DNA of 64,000 nt from Coriolopsis trogii. Taxonomy: Eukaryota > Basidiomycota > Agaricomycetes > Polyporales > Polyporaceae. Each line of letters opens with the position of its first letter. Within the stretch, counting starts at the first letter, position 1. Where the stretch lies: assembly GCA_020543525.1 (NCBI GenBank), contig JAHYIO010000006.1, forward strand, positions 1,674,001 through 1,738,000, written 5' to 3'. The translations under genes and the position numbers were made by a program. Below are positions 32,734-44,303 of the stretch, piece by piece. Under the pieces are notes generated by a model. That model did no database searches. It was not told the DNA's origin and saw nothing but the letters and a program-made list of their open reading frames with translations.

Positions 32734-34119
32734 TCAGCCAACCAGCCACGCCGTCGCCCCGATCAGCGCCCCTACTGCCAATGCGCCTCCCACTGCAGGC
32801 GCTATCCCCGCGCTCACCGCCGCACTCTGCAAAGTGATCGTGTATTGTGAGCGATTGAATGAGCTAGATGACCATGGATGCTCACCACTATAGCCCCTCC
32901 GCTCGCTTTATCTATCATAGATTTGACCGCCTTGACCTCCGCGAGGTACTCCGAGGCCCATTCGTCAAGTTGACCCTGCTTGAGTGCGATGTCTGCATCT
33001 TTCCTGCCTACCAAGCGGGCGTGCAAGAACACGGCGGCGAGCCGTCTTCGGCGCACCTCCTTCAGGAAGCGTGCGTGATTCTCCGGCGCTACGTCGGTCA
33101 ACGACATCAACGGTCAGAGCGCGTGCGGGAATGGACACGCTACTCACATGCACAGGAGTAGGTGGCCTGATGCTTCTCGCTCTCCTTCTCCACGAGCTCC
33201 AGGAATCGAATGTAACGTATCACAGGTTCTGCGTTGGTGGGCTCATCACCCTTGCGAACCTTGATGTCCATCATCTTCTTCCTGCACGTCTCCAGATCAA
33301 GCCACTGAAGGCGACACAGAGTCGTGGTCGAGACGTGGGTGGCAACGTGGAGCATACAGAATCGTCGTCCACTGAGAGGCGAATACGTGCATTGAGCGGA
33401 CGTGAGTTTGTTGATAGGGCACCGACGTGGGGCTTGAGGTGAAGATAGACTCGTAGATTCGTCTCCACGTCGAGGACGTGATGACGTAGTGCGAGAAGAG
33501 TAGAGTATCTCTCGTAAGCGAACGAATGGTGTCAAGCCCGATGGACTGGTATATTCGGGACCACCCGCTGGATTGAGCTCGCACGGGAACGGGTCATGCG
33601 GAACGATGAGAATAGCCAGCACCTCATATGCAGCCTTATGCGCTTCTTCTGCGGCACGAAGCTCGCGCGTTCTCTCTTCGAGCCGCTGAGCGAATGCCGC
33701 CACGGCCGTGTCCGTCCTCTCTTGCTGTGGGGCGACGCCTACTGTGTGGACATGCCAGGTCAACTTCAGTGTGGTACAGAGTCTCAGGCGAATGCACTCA
33801 CGCTCAGAGTCGAATCGCGAGCTGAGCGTTTCTCTCGCCTCGTCTCGCCTTTCCACCGCCTCCAGGTACAACCGGATGACCGCCATATCCTTCGCGAGGT
33901 CTCGGAAGGTCTTGTACGCGTCGACACTCCCCTTCACTATACCGTCCATGACGTCCTTGAGACGTTCAACCTCTTGCGAGGCAGACCGGTGCGTCTCTTT
34001 GGCCGCGCAATACTCTTCATAGTGTTCCCCCGGCAAAAAGGTAGAGGGTGCACAACCTTGTACGAACAGAGCGCTTCGGGATCGTCCACAAGTCGAGCTT
34101 GACACTCACGGGGCTGCAT
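32734..34119 (-). CDS. Two-module CCCH coiled-coil protein with hydrophobic C-terminus (copy D)
   Basis: The N-terminus from ATG 34119 reads CQARLVDDPEALC and then PFC, the first three ligands of the family module, but the expected histidine and the following HYEEYCAAKETH lie in another frame. The shift is at a run of five G (minus strand, 34026-34030). Alternatively, a GTGAGT four codons after the ATG and an ACAAG acceptor 53 nt later would splice the motif out and restore frame. After a helical segment (ASQEVERLKDVMDGIV) and an intron, a second helix (AQRLEERTRELRAAEEA) leads to a complete second module, C-x9-C-x10-C-x2-H (CPINKLTSAQC, then RFCMLH). Further exons give KQGQLDEWASEYLAEVKAV and a C-terminal hydrophobic tail (PAVGGALAVGALIGATAWL) ending LVG with TGA at 32734. 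Function unknown; two genes fused in my model cannot be excluded. Confidence 0.5.
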
Positions 34120-34614
34120 TGGCGGTGTGGGGGTAGTGTGCGTTGGTGACGACGATGGAAAAGGCGACGGCGGTGGATGAGGTCGAGAAGGGATGCGAAG
34201 CTGGTTCGAGGGCTACAGACACTCGAGGCGGACTTGAGGCAGCTGCGAAGCTGACAGGCACGAGGCTGGGAAACGTTCTTACAACAACTCGTCTGCGCGA
34301 GCAGGGCTTGGGTCTGTTGGTCTCACTAGCGCTCCAGCATGTCAAGCTCCTACGCAGATAGAGACAGTCTGGAACATGACGACGAGCTGAGGAACAATCC
34401 TAAACGCGAGATCTTCAGCAAAGATCATAAAGAGAAGATAACAGAGCGAGATAGCATATACCTCATGGCACACGTGTCAAATGGATGTAGACTCTGACAT
34501 GAACATGACTCTTGACAGTCGGTTTATGCACAAACCTCATGCATTGAGCGACGAAACAGAGCGACACGTACATTAAGAAACCCAGGCCAAAAGCCCCTCA
34601 TCACCGCACGTATC
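34120..34614. other. Intergenic
   Basis: No gene is supported. Contains the likely promoter of copy D and the 3' flank of the second zinc-finger gene. Confidence 0.35.
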
Positions 34615-35928
34615 CTACATGGGCTGACTTGAGTTAGCAGGCTGGTACGTCGCGAACGCATCTCCAAAGCATATTCCCCTCTCCCGCTTCAGATGCCTCG
34701 CATACGCATCCTTCCGACTGAACGCATGCTTGCACCCTCCCACCATGAGTATTCCCTCGAACTCCGACACATGCTCCGCGCCACAGAGGCTCTCCGGGAC
34801 CCCGAGCTGCTCCGCGTCGACGATGGGCACACCACAACAAATCCAGAGCACGTTCTCGCTGCTTGTATGCGTCGCGATGTGCCGCCGGAGGTCGTGGCCG
34901 CGATGGTTGTACTGTACGTGCGGGCAGTGAGGGCACTGCCAGCGATCCCTGCGCGAGGACGATGCACGGGCTGGGGAGGCAGTTGCGGGAACCTGCGCGT
35001 TCCGACGTTTCGTGATGATGGGGGACGTGCGCCCGAAAGAGGATGCGGGTGCGGGTGCGGAAAAAGTGGAGACGAAAGCGGAAGCGGGAGACGGAGAAGA
35101 TGGGGATGGGGACGAGGGACGGACGACCTCCGAGTATCCGTGAAAACCCGGGAAGGGCATGCCAGAGCAATCCGCCTCCAAGAAGGCTCGTTGAGTGGAC
35201 ATTTCTTCCGGTGCATCGGAACGAGCGAGTATGAGCGAAGGGGAGATACATCCTGGGTTGTTGATGGGCGGACGCTTGAGCAGGAACTCGAGGAGTTGGG
35301 TATCGACAGTATCCGGATCGTAGGCGGGCTGACTCTGGCAAGCGTGCGCCGGCTGATGCTGATACGCGTCGACAAGTCCTTGTGACGCGTCGACATGGAA
35401 CTGGTCAAGGGGCGGCTGAGTTCCGTGGACAAAGTTGAACGTCTCGGGATAGGGTTCTGGCTGGTAGGCCTGATTATCGGCCGCTTGCACGACTTGCGAC
35501 ACATAGCCGACACTGTCTGACGCGTCAAGCGTCGAGAACGCGCCGTGTTGCGGATACCCGGGAGAGACATAGCCATAAGTCGGGACGGAGGGACCATGCA
35601 GGGACAACGACGCTTCGAGCGGTGGCACATCAGGCGCCGGGACATAGTAGCACGCGTTCGGCGCGACAGACCTGGAACAACGATAGAATCAGGCAAGTAA
35701 GATACACACTGTGGTAAACTATACTCACCGGTTGTCCGGAAGCCCCTGATCCAACTCTGCGGATGCTTGGGAGTGCACTGTTGGTCCATCCCTAGCATGA
35801 TGATTCCAAGTCGGGTCATCTGGCGTTGCCATCCAAGGATGCAAGGAGAACGACTGGTAATCATAATAGACAGCACCAGTAGCCTCGTTGTGCGGCGGTA
35901 GGGCAGGACAGAGGTCGGTGTGCATCAT
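34615..35928 (-). CDS. Basidiomycete C2H2-type zinc-finger protein (copy 2)
   Basis: Second member of the zinc-finger family, 418 residues. Exon 1 is 35729-35928 (ATG 35928, MMHTDLCPALPPHNEATG), the intron 35672-35728, and exon 2 34615-35671, all in phase. A long Tyr/Pro/Gln/Ser-rich region precedes the DNA-binding part: WQCPHCPHVQ...DLRRHIATH, WICCGVPI, then GGCKHAFSRKDAYARHLKRE and ICFGDAFATYQPAN. A second Met codon (35925) follows the first directly. It is closer to copy 3 than to copy 1 in the split-finger linker (LMVGGC against IMVGGC). Confidence 0.82.
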
Positions 35929-37078
35929 CTTGGGGATACAGGGTGGGGATGCGAGGGATCGCGGGCTACGATGTGCGCTGTTCCACCCATTGTCGTTCGC
36001 GCCTTTATACCACGTAGACAATCCAAGGGTACGGGACCTCGAGGACGAGGAAGACGGCGAGGAACAGATAGCTTGACCATGTTAGGCAATGAGGAGGGCG
36101 ACGAGGAGAGCACGATGGGCGGGACAAACAGCGCGACCAAGACTGTATTTTCACGCCACTAAGTTATCTTCCCACGCCCTGCTGGATCGCGCCCACCCTC
36201 GGCGCGTCACACACGAGGCTTGTCTCCCGCGCGCCCTGATGCGCCTTGCCTCCTTCTCAACGTCTTCAGCGACATCGACAGCGGGACCAGCTGGCTCTGT
36301 GATTATTGGAAACATACTTCTTACGGTCTGTTGCTCGACTCTCTGTCGCGAGTTATCGACTGTCGAAGCTGGTCGTCATCTGGGTCACTGTCGTAGGGAC
36401 GAACTTCGACCCTCCAGTGTCGCTATTTGCTGGAGAAGGACTCGCCGGGAAGCGGGGCTCGACGTTGTCGTCTGCCAGATTATCGTTCTGTCTTTCATCA
36501 AGTAAGCCGATATGACGGACGCGTGACCGGATGTCATGGCATGCGTACGGCGTACGACGACATTCCTGGGTAAGGCGATGGGTTTGATCGCAATCCTCGC
36601 ACATCGCGCTGTTGTCCGATTTTCAAGACAGGACGTGTATGTGTCTGTCAGTGCAGAATGGGATGCGATTGTGAGCCATCCTGGAGAACCATCCGGTATG
36701 TCAGAACACGGTTGGATTCACTGACGCCTTATGAGCTGTATGCTAGACAACGACGAATATGATAATGTGAATCGGTGTGTTCCCAGTGATCTCCAGAGCG
36801 TCAGAGCACAAAGCAGCTTGGACGAGCAGCGTGTCGACAACGTTCTCTCCGAGGCTGTGAGCGATTCTTGCGAACGTACGGCTGTCCCATCGGTATCAGA
36901 CGCGTCTATAAGGTGGGCTGGGTTCACAGATGACTTCCGAGTACGACCAAGATTCCCTCGGCTGTGTAACACGCGCAACACTTTCTGTCATGGGACAGCT
37001 GTCAATATTACAGAAGCGTGTATTCCTATGCGCGAATCCACCTCGTGTTACAAAATCGCAATTCACGGGCGCGTCGCC
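35929..37078. other. Intergenic, divergent promoters
   Basis: About 1.1 kb between two divergent genes. The frames at 36089-36505 and 36731-37120 (plus) have no family resemblance or splice partners. No gene called. Confidence 0.35.
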
Positions 37079-37079
37079 C

Positions 37080-37088
37080 ATGTATATA
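37080..37088 (+). promoter_or_regulatory. TATA box of the unknown-function gene
   Basis: TGTATATAA lies about 75 bp upstream of ATG 37159, a spacing compatible with a short leader. Confidence 0.45.
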
Positions 37089-37158
37089 ACACAATGGCAT
37101 ATATGCCAACCGCGAGGTGAGCTGCCACTACGACTCGTCCTTCCCCCCTCTACTCACA

Positions 37159-38802
37159 ATGGTCGCCGCTTGTGATATCTATGCAGAGCAACTCATGCAC
37201 CTCGGCTATGGGCATGCAATCTGGGGTCCGCGGCCATGTCCTGACTTTGGAGAAGTGTACCCTGGAGACGTCGGCTACCTTAGCGAGGGCTACTTCTGTC
37301 ACCTTTTCAACACCATGTGGACTCGGGAGGAGAACGAGCGACTCCGTAGGGGCGTCCCTGCTGGGTTTCAGACATTCAATCCCCCTGCCAACACTATCCT
37401 CTCCTACCCGAACCATATCACACAGACGGCGCTACATAGCAAGAGTCTCCGCTCGGTCGCTCTCTCAACGAGAGTGTCTGCTGAGTATGCCCTCGCTACT
37501 TGTTACTGGTCGCAGGCTTTAATCCATCCTGTGCATTTTAGAGAAGCAGGAACTTCAGTAGTAGCAGGCTTACGCTACGAATGTAGCGAGGAGGCGGGCG
37601 CACTCCTGATGTTGAAACGTCCAGCCCATAAGAAGATCATCGCTTGCCAAATGCACATCAAGAAATACATCCGGGCACATATCGCCAGCTGGTGCGACTT
37701 CGCTAACGAGAACCTCGGTCTCGGCCTCAAAGAGAGCGACATCATCTTCGTCTCGGGCACAACGAAGACGTCGGTTTGGGCCGAGGCCGCCTTCCGTTGT
37801 GGCAGCTCAAGCGGGGAGCTTGTCATTGCAGGAAGCTGTTTTGTCCCGTCTGTTTCAGGCGAGTTCCGTGCATCCATCTTGCGGACAACAGACGCGTCAG
37901 TATTCTCGCGAGAAGGTCCCCAGGATCGCGTATCTTCCTGGAAAGGGGACACCGACCCGGAGCTCGATAAATACGACCAGTGCATATTTCTCAACTATTA
38001 CAAGATGAAGAATCGACGGTGGCGACCAAGTGTTATGCAGGCTGCGGCAGGGCCTCATGTTCTCCCCGATTGCCCTCCTGATAATCCCGACTTGAGTGTT
38101 ATAGCGCCCGCGTCAAGCGATTTCGACGACGACGTCGACGTAGTTGGTCAAGTACGTTGTTGATCCTGTAGAGTATCAAAATTTGCAGCTAATGCCACTA
38201 AATCCAGGGCGGACCGAACAGCGATTCCTACGATCCGGTCAGCTATGTGATTGATCACATACTTGAGGTCGAGTTTTTCCCCTGACGCTGCATCTGGCCA
38301 TACGTGCTTATTTCGTCTCATGAACCCACAGCACTCGGATGCAGAATTTGCATGTGCTTCCGACGAAGATCTAGCACCTCTGTTCAAGGTATAGGAGAGA
38401 CTGCTAACTCACCTTACCGTTGTCCAAAGGCTAAGGCCACATCATTAGGAACATGGGTTCCCTAGTGATCTGGCCCGCATACTACGACAAAATAAACTCC
38501 ATGTCGCCGTGGACGAGGAGGGCTGTACGTACGAAACCTCTCTATTAATCACCAACTACACCTTTTTCTGAGGAGTATTCGCTGCAGGTGGTACAATTGT
38601 ACATTCTGAAGTCTATGACGAGTGCTTTACCGAAGAAGCTGGGCTTGAAACGATGAATTTGGCGGGGAATCGAAGCCATTATCTATCAACGCTTCAACCA
38701 AGAGCAGCGGGTGAGATAGACCACGGTGAGCACGGTTATGATGTGGGATCTCGACCACGCACACCAATAGTCATAGCTCACGGATATGGAGAGAATATAT
38801 GA
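37159..38802 (+). CDS. Basidiomycete conserved protein of unknown function (QCxFLxxYK family)
   Basis: Five exons fit in phase: 37159-38151, 38208-38267, 38332-38388, 38449-38524 and 38588-38802 (466 residues). The first half shows the layout of a large Agaricomycete family with no known function: GYGHAIWGPRP, GDVGYLSEGYFCHLFN, a GVPAGF segment, GALLMLKRPAHKK, DIIFVSGTTKTSVWAEAAF and then YDQCIFLNYYKMKNRRW. The spliced tail adds SYDPVSYVIDHILE, HSDAEFACASDEDLAPLF and EHGFPSDLARILRQNKLHVA with VDEEGCGGTIV, the usual C-terminal signature. Start at ATG 37159 because the longer frame begins with GTG. It ends 100 bp before the metacaspase-like gene on the same strand. Confidence 0.82.
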
Positions 38803-38902
38803 ATGAGCTGATAAACCTGCTCCCACTCTCAGATGCCAATCTTCTTGCCTGGGCCTTTTCCCACGCTTCTGGGATACTCATGCCAGTGCCACAGATACGA
38901 CG

Positions 38903-40940
38903 ATGACAACGCCGCCACGGTCAGGGGCGACCTGTGATCATTCCCCTGCGCCGGAGCAGAATTTGCGGTCCAAGAGGGCCCTCATGATCGGTATCAACCG
39001 CATCGGACAGTCTGTGAAGTTGCGAGGGCCGCACGCTGATGCAATGCAATTCAAGCAGCTGCTTATTGGTGAGTATCAGCTATCTGCCGGCTTCTGGTGT
39101 CCACGCGCTCATGATGACATTACACATTGCAGAGAAACATGGCTTTGAGAATCCCGCTATCACTATGCTGCTGGACGACGAAGAGACCCCCGCGCATCTG
39201 CAACCCACACGAGCAAATATTGTATGTGTCCCTGCCCAAAGTACCCCAAAGCAGCTCTCCCACTGACTTGGGCGACGTAGATCAGGGAGATCAAGACTCT
39301 AGTCCATAACACACGAGCGGACGATCAGCTTCTCTTCTACTGTGCGTCGTCTGAACATTTGCGACCGATCTGGTACTAACCACGGAACACAGACTCAGGC
39401 AATGATGGACAAACGGAGACGTGCAGGAGTACGGACGAGGCAGGTGATGATGGCGAAGGTAAGGTCATTTGCCAGAATCCCGGCCCGCTGAAGCTCATCA
39501 GCGAGACTTCTCCAGGAATCATTCCAGTTGATCACGACGGTTTAGACCATGCGAAATCCCAGAGCTACATCTCAGATCAGGTATTGTGATCCTGCTCCTT
39601 TTACATTAACACATATATGACTTGTAATCGCTCTTCAGGAACTGCGAAGGCTCCTGGTTGATCCGCTTGCTGTTGGGGCTAACCTCACCGCCATTTTCAA
39701 CAGTTGTCATTCAGGGACGGTGCTTGATTTGGATCATTACCTCTGCACCCACGTCCATTCCCCCTCCAAATCCGACAGCCCGCTAGGGTCAACGGAGCCG
39801 GGTGAGTGATCACTGCAGGTTGTGATTGACGATACGCAACTTATCAAGATGCGTCTTGCAGTACGAAGGCACAGAGAAAGTACTGACTTAGCTTGGGACT
39901 CTCATGTTTTGCGATGACTCACTGCCATTTACATACACAGACGTAGCATCGGAGTACACGAAGCGGCGAGCCAAGACATTGAAGCATCGAGCGGAGTCAA
40001 CACGTTCGCATCCCGAGCTCGAACGACGTAAGGAACGTGTGCGACGTCCTGCGACCATTGCGACAGCGCCTGAATGGTTTGGAACATCGGCGGCGGCGAA
40101 ATCGCGGTATGATTTGGGAGCCATGGAGTGGGGCATGGCTGCGGGGAGCTCAGACTCAAGATGGGAAGACAGCATTACGAACATCTTGGACTTGCCCCGG
40201 TGCGAGTCTCCGGAGCCAATGGAAGACCTGCCGTGTAGCGAGGACTGCCAACCTGGAAATGACCCACAAACGGTGGAAGCGGTGAGTTTGCATCACCATC
40301 GTGCCGCCAGGCTGTTTGTCGGCTTAGACTTTTCTTGGTAGCGGCATGCAATTGTGTTCCCAGAAGTTCGGTCTCATGGTCCCGAGACGGTGGCGTTCGA
40401 TGAGTCTAATCTGGCCGTGACGGAGCCTGAGGTACGTTCATTCTCACATGCGATCAACGTGCTATCTCATGTGCTGACCAGGATGTGCAGTACGACGTTG
40501 TTCTCGGTCAGTTGTTATGGTATCGGCCGCGAAGCATTCAGCTCATGACTGGGAATGGCGTTGGTATCAATTACTAGCAAAAGACTATGACACTCTGCCC
40601 GAGACTCCTCTGCGATCGTCGGAGGTATGACGATTGATAGACGGACGTCCTCGGTATACACCTTCTAATTGTGATATTCGCAGATTCATGTTGGGTACCA
40701 AGATGGAAAGCGGGCTGGAGTCCAGAGACATCCCAGAACCGCGTTTTGGCGATATACAGGTGGCGTGCGTATTAGCTCAACTCAACGACATCTACCAATT
40801 AACTGATATTCTGTACATGTAGCTTCGAAGCATTGTCAAGACCGAGATGGTATGCTCTTGTCTGCCTCTCCAGGGGATTGTCACTGATCAATTCACAGCG
40901 GACCGGTTCACGACCAAGGACACTTCAAGTTCGAGTGTAA
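38903..40940 (+). CDS. Metacaspase-like pseudoenzyme (catalytic His replaced by Asn)
   Basis: Type I metacaspase homologue with a short prodomain (ATG 38903). The caspase fold can be followed exon by exon: KRALMIGINRIGQ, LRGPHADAMQFKQLL, EKHGFENPAITMLLDD, PTRANI, IREIKTLVHNTRADDQ and LLFYYSGNDGQTE. In active enzymes that last segment is YSGHGGQ; here the catalytic His codon is AAT (Asn, 39401-39403). The cysteine motif reads NLTAIFNSCHSGTVLDLDHY, with Cys kept (39705-39707) but the preceding Asp changed to Asn. A long insert ends in RCESPEPM and CSEDCQP, a signature shared with the second metacaspase. The p10 part is weak (SAAKHSAHDWEWRW), and one exon near 40370-40430 is open only in a frame I could not join cleanly. 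End set at TAA 40938-40940 by analogy with the second copy. Confidence 0.65.
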
Positions 40941-41745
40941 CGGCAACAGCTCACCTCGAGTTCGATCTATAGGTCTTCGTCACAAATGCATGCCGAACAG
41001 CAGACCTACTCCAGAGTCTATGTTCTACTTTGAATATGATTTGCGTTGCGGCGGCATCACTGTACTTTCAGCGTGATAGTTCATGAAATCACATATACCT
41101 GGACGAGTCCGGGGGAAATAGCCCCACACCAAGTCTATGTTTGTCGGTGTTGAACATATATATTGTATCCGTCCAACCTGCTGAGCTTGCGCATCGTATC
41201 ACGTTGCGCATTGTTTCTTTTCTTGAAGGTAGGTCGTCTCTTTGTTATGCGGGAAGGTGAGTCGTTCCTTTCGTGGCGAGGTGAGTGCGAGGAAGGTAAC
41301 TCTTTCCTACCCCAAGTGAGGGACTTCGGTCCTGGCGCATACCTTTTAGTGGTCCTTGGGATCAGTACTCGCCTGCGCGCCGCCACACTGCCAATCGGCG
41401 CGGCACCCAGGCGGGGAAACCAAAGTGCGCTATCCCTGTCGAATTTGCTCGTATAATAGCATTGACCTTCATTGTTTGTCAGTCTCGACTATCAGTATCT
41501 CAGCCGCTGGCCTGATCTTCATCTCGCTCATGGTTCCGGCAGTGCGCTTCGAGTCTTTGATGTCTCTCGCGCGCGTCACTGTCTCGTAGCATCAACTGAC
41601 CCAGGGTTTTTGACTCGGAGCCACCTACGTACAAGAATGGTGGCTGTCTAGACGCATCCACGCGCAGGTATCGAGCAACACCGCAAGAGCCACGATCAAA
41701 TGGAGGCTACCTGGAGACTTGCATCGATCGTCCCAACGCGTAGGA
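40941..41745. other. Intergenic, convergent
   Basis: No gene is supported. Frames at 41163-41456 and 41356-41589 (plus) lack motifs. An alternative reading of the last metacaspase-like exon would extend to a TGA near 41080. Confidence 0.35.
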
Positions 41746-43876
41746 CTATCGCATGTGCGTATGTGCGATGCTTCCGGACAGCAAGAGCGAATCGTGCCAT
41801 TCAACTTTCAGAATGTCAGAACAAGAAAAGTCGGAGCTTGGGAACTCTACGACATGTCGCCCGTCAAACGTGTATACATTCATGAAAAGAGAAAGGCTCA
41901 CCGGTATGTTGGTCATGAGCAAGACCGAGTCCTCGCTCAGCGCAACCGAATCATAATGCCCTACGCCATCCACAACACGCATGTCAATGGGGCGCGACCG
42001 TCTCTGCAGGTACGGCAGTGACGTCTGTATTTCCCCCTCTGTGTGCCTGAACACGTCCCATTCCCCCTCGAACCTCGTTGTCGCCGTCACGAGGACCTCA
42101 CCTGGCTCGTCTTCTTCGTCCCACCCCCTCTCCTCCACCATATCCTCGTCTTCGTCCCCGTTCACCGCCTCCTCGTTCTCCTCCTCCCCTCCATCACTCT
42201 CCACCTCTTCCTCGTCTCCCAACACGCCTTCCTGGTCCAAAGCATCGGCCTCCTGCGCACGGCTGACCGACAACGCCCGCCGAACCTTCAGCGGGTTAAA
42301 GTCAAGCACAACCACCTCGGCCATATCCGGGTCCTCCGTCCACTCAAGCATCGCATACGACATCCCAAACGCGCGACTTCTCTTGCACGTCGAGACCAAC
42401 GGCTCGCAGATAAATCGCGATCCATGCGGTCCCCACGACGACCACGGGATCACAGGTGATCGGTAACAGGGGTCTTTGGGACGCGGGGGGGGCGAGGCTA
42501 TGGCTGAGAGCAGCGTCGAGGTCGGGATGAGCGAGACGAGCACCGAGGCCGAAGCCAAGGTTGGGAGGCTGCTCAACGACAGCCACCAGGTGACGGCGAT
42601 GAGCTGTGCCCCAGGCGCGCGTGTCGTCGAGAAGGGCTCGCGAGGAAAGCTCCGAGAGCTTGCTTCGGGATAGGGGGAGGAGGACGGGGAGCACCCCGGC
42701 GATGGGTTGTATTGCATCACGACCTTGTCGATGGCGCGCGACGAGTCCAGCGCGGGGTATTCGAATTCGCAAATGTTGCCCATCGCTTCCCAGGGGTGAA
42801 AGGTCCCCTGTTTGGAGAGAGCGTAGATGTCGAAGACGTGGATGCGCGGCGCATCGGAGCGGCTGGGGAAGTCGTCATGGATGTTGAAGACCAGCAGATA
42901 CTGAGGTGACAACAGACAGACGGCGTCCAAGCCCTCGCCCTGCGTCTGCTAAAGGGGCGAGCATGGGTGAATGAAGCCTGATGGTGCGGTTTGGAGTGAC
43001 GTGAATACTCACGATGTACTCTTCACCCGTCCTCCAGTTCAGGACAGAGACGGCAGTCTTGACGCTGTTACGCTCGTATTTGAACACCAGCGCAAGAGTA
43101 TCTCCACACAGCAGGACTTCCAGGTCGGGATACAGATCAAAGTCTTCTGGCAAGCGGAATTCGATCGTCGCCGTACCCGAGGAGAGAGGGTGGACATCGC
43201 CAGTAGTGAGGGAACGCATATGGAAGTGGTACACCCAAGTAAGTCTGCAATCAACGAACTGTAAGTCTTTGCCAGATCGGAGGCAAGTCCGGAGTTACTC
43301 GCACTCACTGGTTCGGAGATTCCGGGATGGTCTCGACGACCAGCACCAGAAGATCCTGGACTGGATCGACCGCGAACGCTCTCGTACCAACAAGTCTATC
43401 CACCGTCCGTCGGTCATACTCGATCCCGCGAATAACCGACGGTAACTGTCGCCACACTGGATTGGTAGGTGTCCAAGCAAACTCCGTCAGCACTCCGCCT
43501 GTGAGCCCCCAAAAGAAATTCCCATTGGCGAAGGAGAACTCGTGAACATCCCGTCGTCTCCACTCGAGGTTGGTCCACGCCTGCTGGTGTTCTTGCAAGA
43601 TGGCACGTCGCTTGAGCGTGCTGAGTGCGCTCGGGGGACCGTCGTCCATGCCGGCGATGGCGAGCTCGATGATGTACTGCAGGAGCACATCGTTGTCGAT
43701 GAACTCCTGAATAGCTTTATTGAGCTGTGAACGAGAGCAGCTGCATCAGAAGGACTGTCGTTGTGTAGTAAACAATCTATACGGACCTGGCGACAGCGGA
43801 CGATATGGGCATAGTCTAGGTGAGCGAAGATGGAGCGAAGAAGTTCGAGGGGCAGGAACACATCGCTCGAGGTCAT
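41746..43876 (-). CDS. F-box protein with long C-terminal domain
   Basis: Starts at ATG 43876 with an F-box (FLPLELLRSIFAHLDY, AHIVRCRQ), then after an intron LNKAIQEFIDNDVLLQYIIE and LAIAGMDDGP, a sequence typical of one Agaricomycete F-box family. The following exons give WTNLEWRRRDVHEF, FAVDPVQDLLVLVVE and DLEVLLCGDTLALVFKYE, with alternating strands that suggest a beta-propeller-like fold. The last exon (42960-41746) holds QYLLVFNIHDDFP, a Ser/Pro-rich variable stretch, FGMSYAMLEW and a highly acidic Glu/Asp tract (about 42110-42240), then HYDSVALSEDSVLLMTN. Presumed to be the substrate receptor of an SCF ubiquitin ligase; the substrate is unknown. It may end earlier or later by one intron, since the last residues (HTHMR) look non-conserved. 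Confidence 0.75.
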
Positions 43877-44303
43877 CCTGCTATACTACACCACTGTCGG
43901 GTTTTACTCTCGTCTCCACGGTCAAATGTTCGCAGAACCGCCGAGCCTAATCAATATGATCGGTAAGCGCACTATGAAGCAGAATACTGTCACGCGTGTG
44001 GACCTTGCCTAGGGGAGACTAGGACCTGTGTGGACCTGGTGACGGTTGGGTACAAACGGCGACTCGGCGCTTACACTGTCTCTCTGGGCAACAATGACCG
44101 TGAAGTCATCGGTCTACGGTCAATTAGGCCGCGGCCCTCAGCTCTCGCTCTTCGGTGTCGTGTAGAGATGGTACCATCGATTATGAGAAAACGTCCTTGT
44201 GACTACATTGCCGTCTCGAACTACTGTAAACGAGTGGAGGTGAATAGAGCGAGCGAACTCAGCTTCGTGCAGGTAACGTATTGAATACGATGATTTGGGA
44301 GCC
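43877..44303. other. Intergenic
   Basis: No gene seen; promoter region of the F-box gene and 3' flank of the cysteine-rich gene. Confidence 0.35.

Noticed and set aside
34693..35876. Alternative long frames in and opposite zinc-finger copy 2
   Set aside because: They are shadow frames; only the frame with CPHC...HIATH and GGC...RHL keeps family residues and a valid splice junction.
42043..42459. Plus-strand frames opposite the F-box gene
   Set aside because: They are the antisense of the acidic and Ser/Pro-rich exon of the minus-strand F-box gene, which has a clear domain and splice structure.
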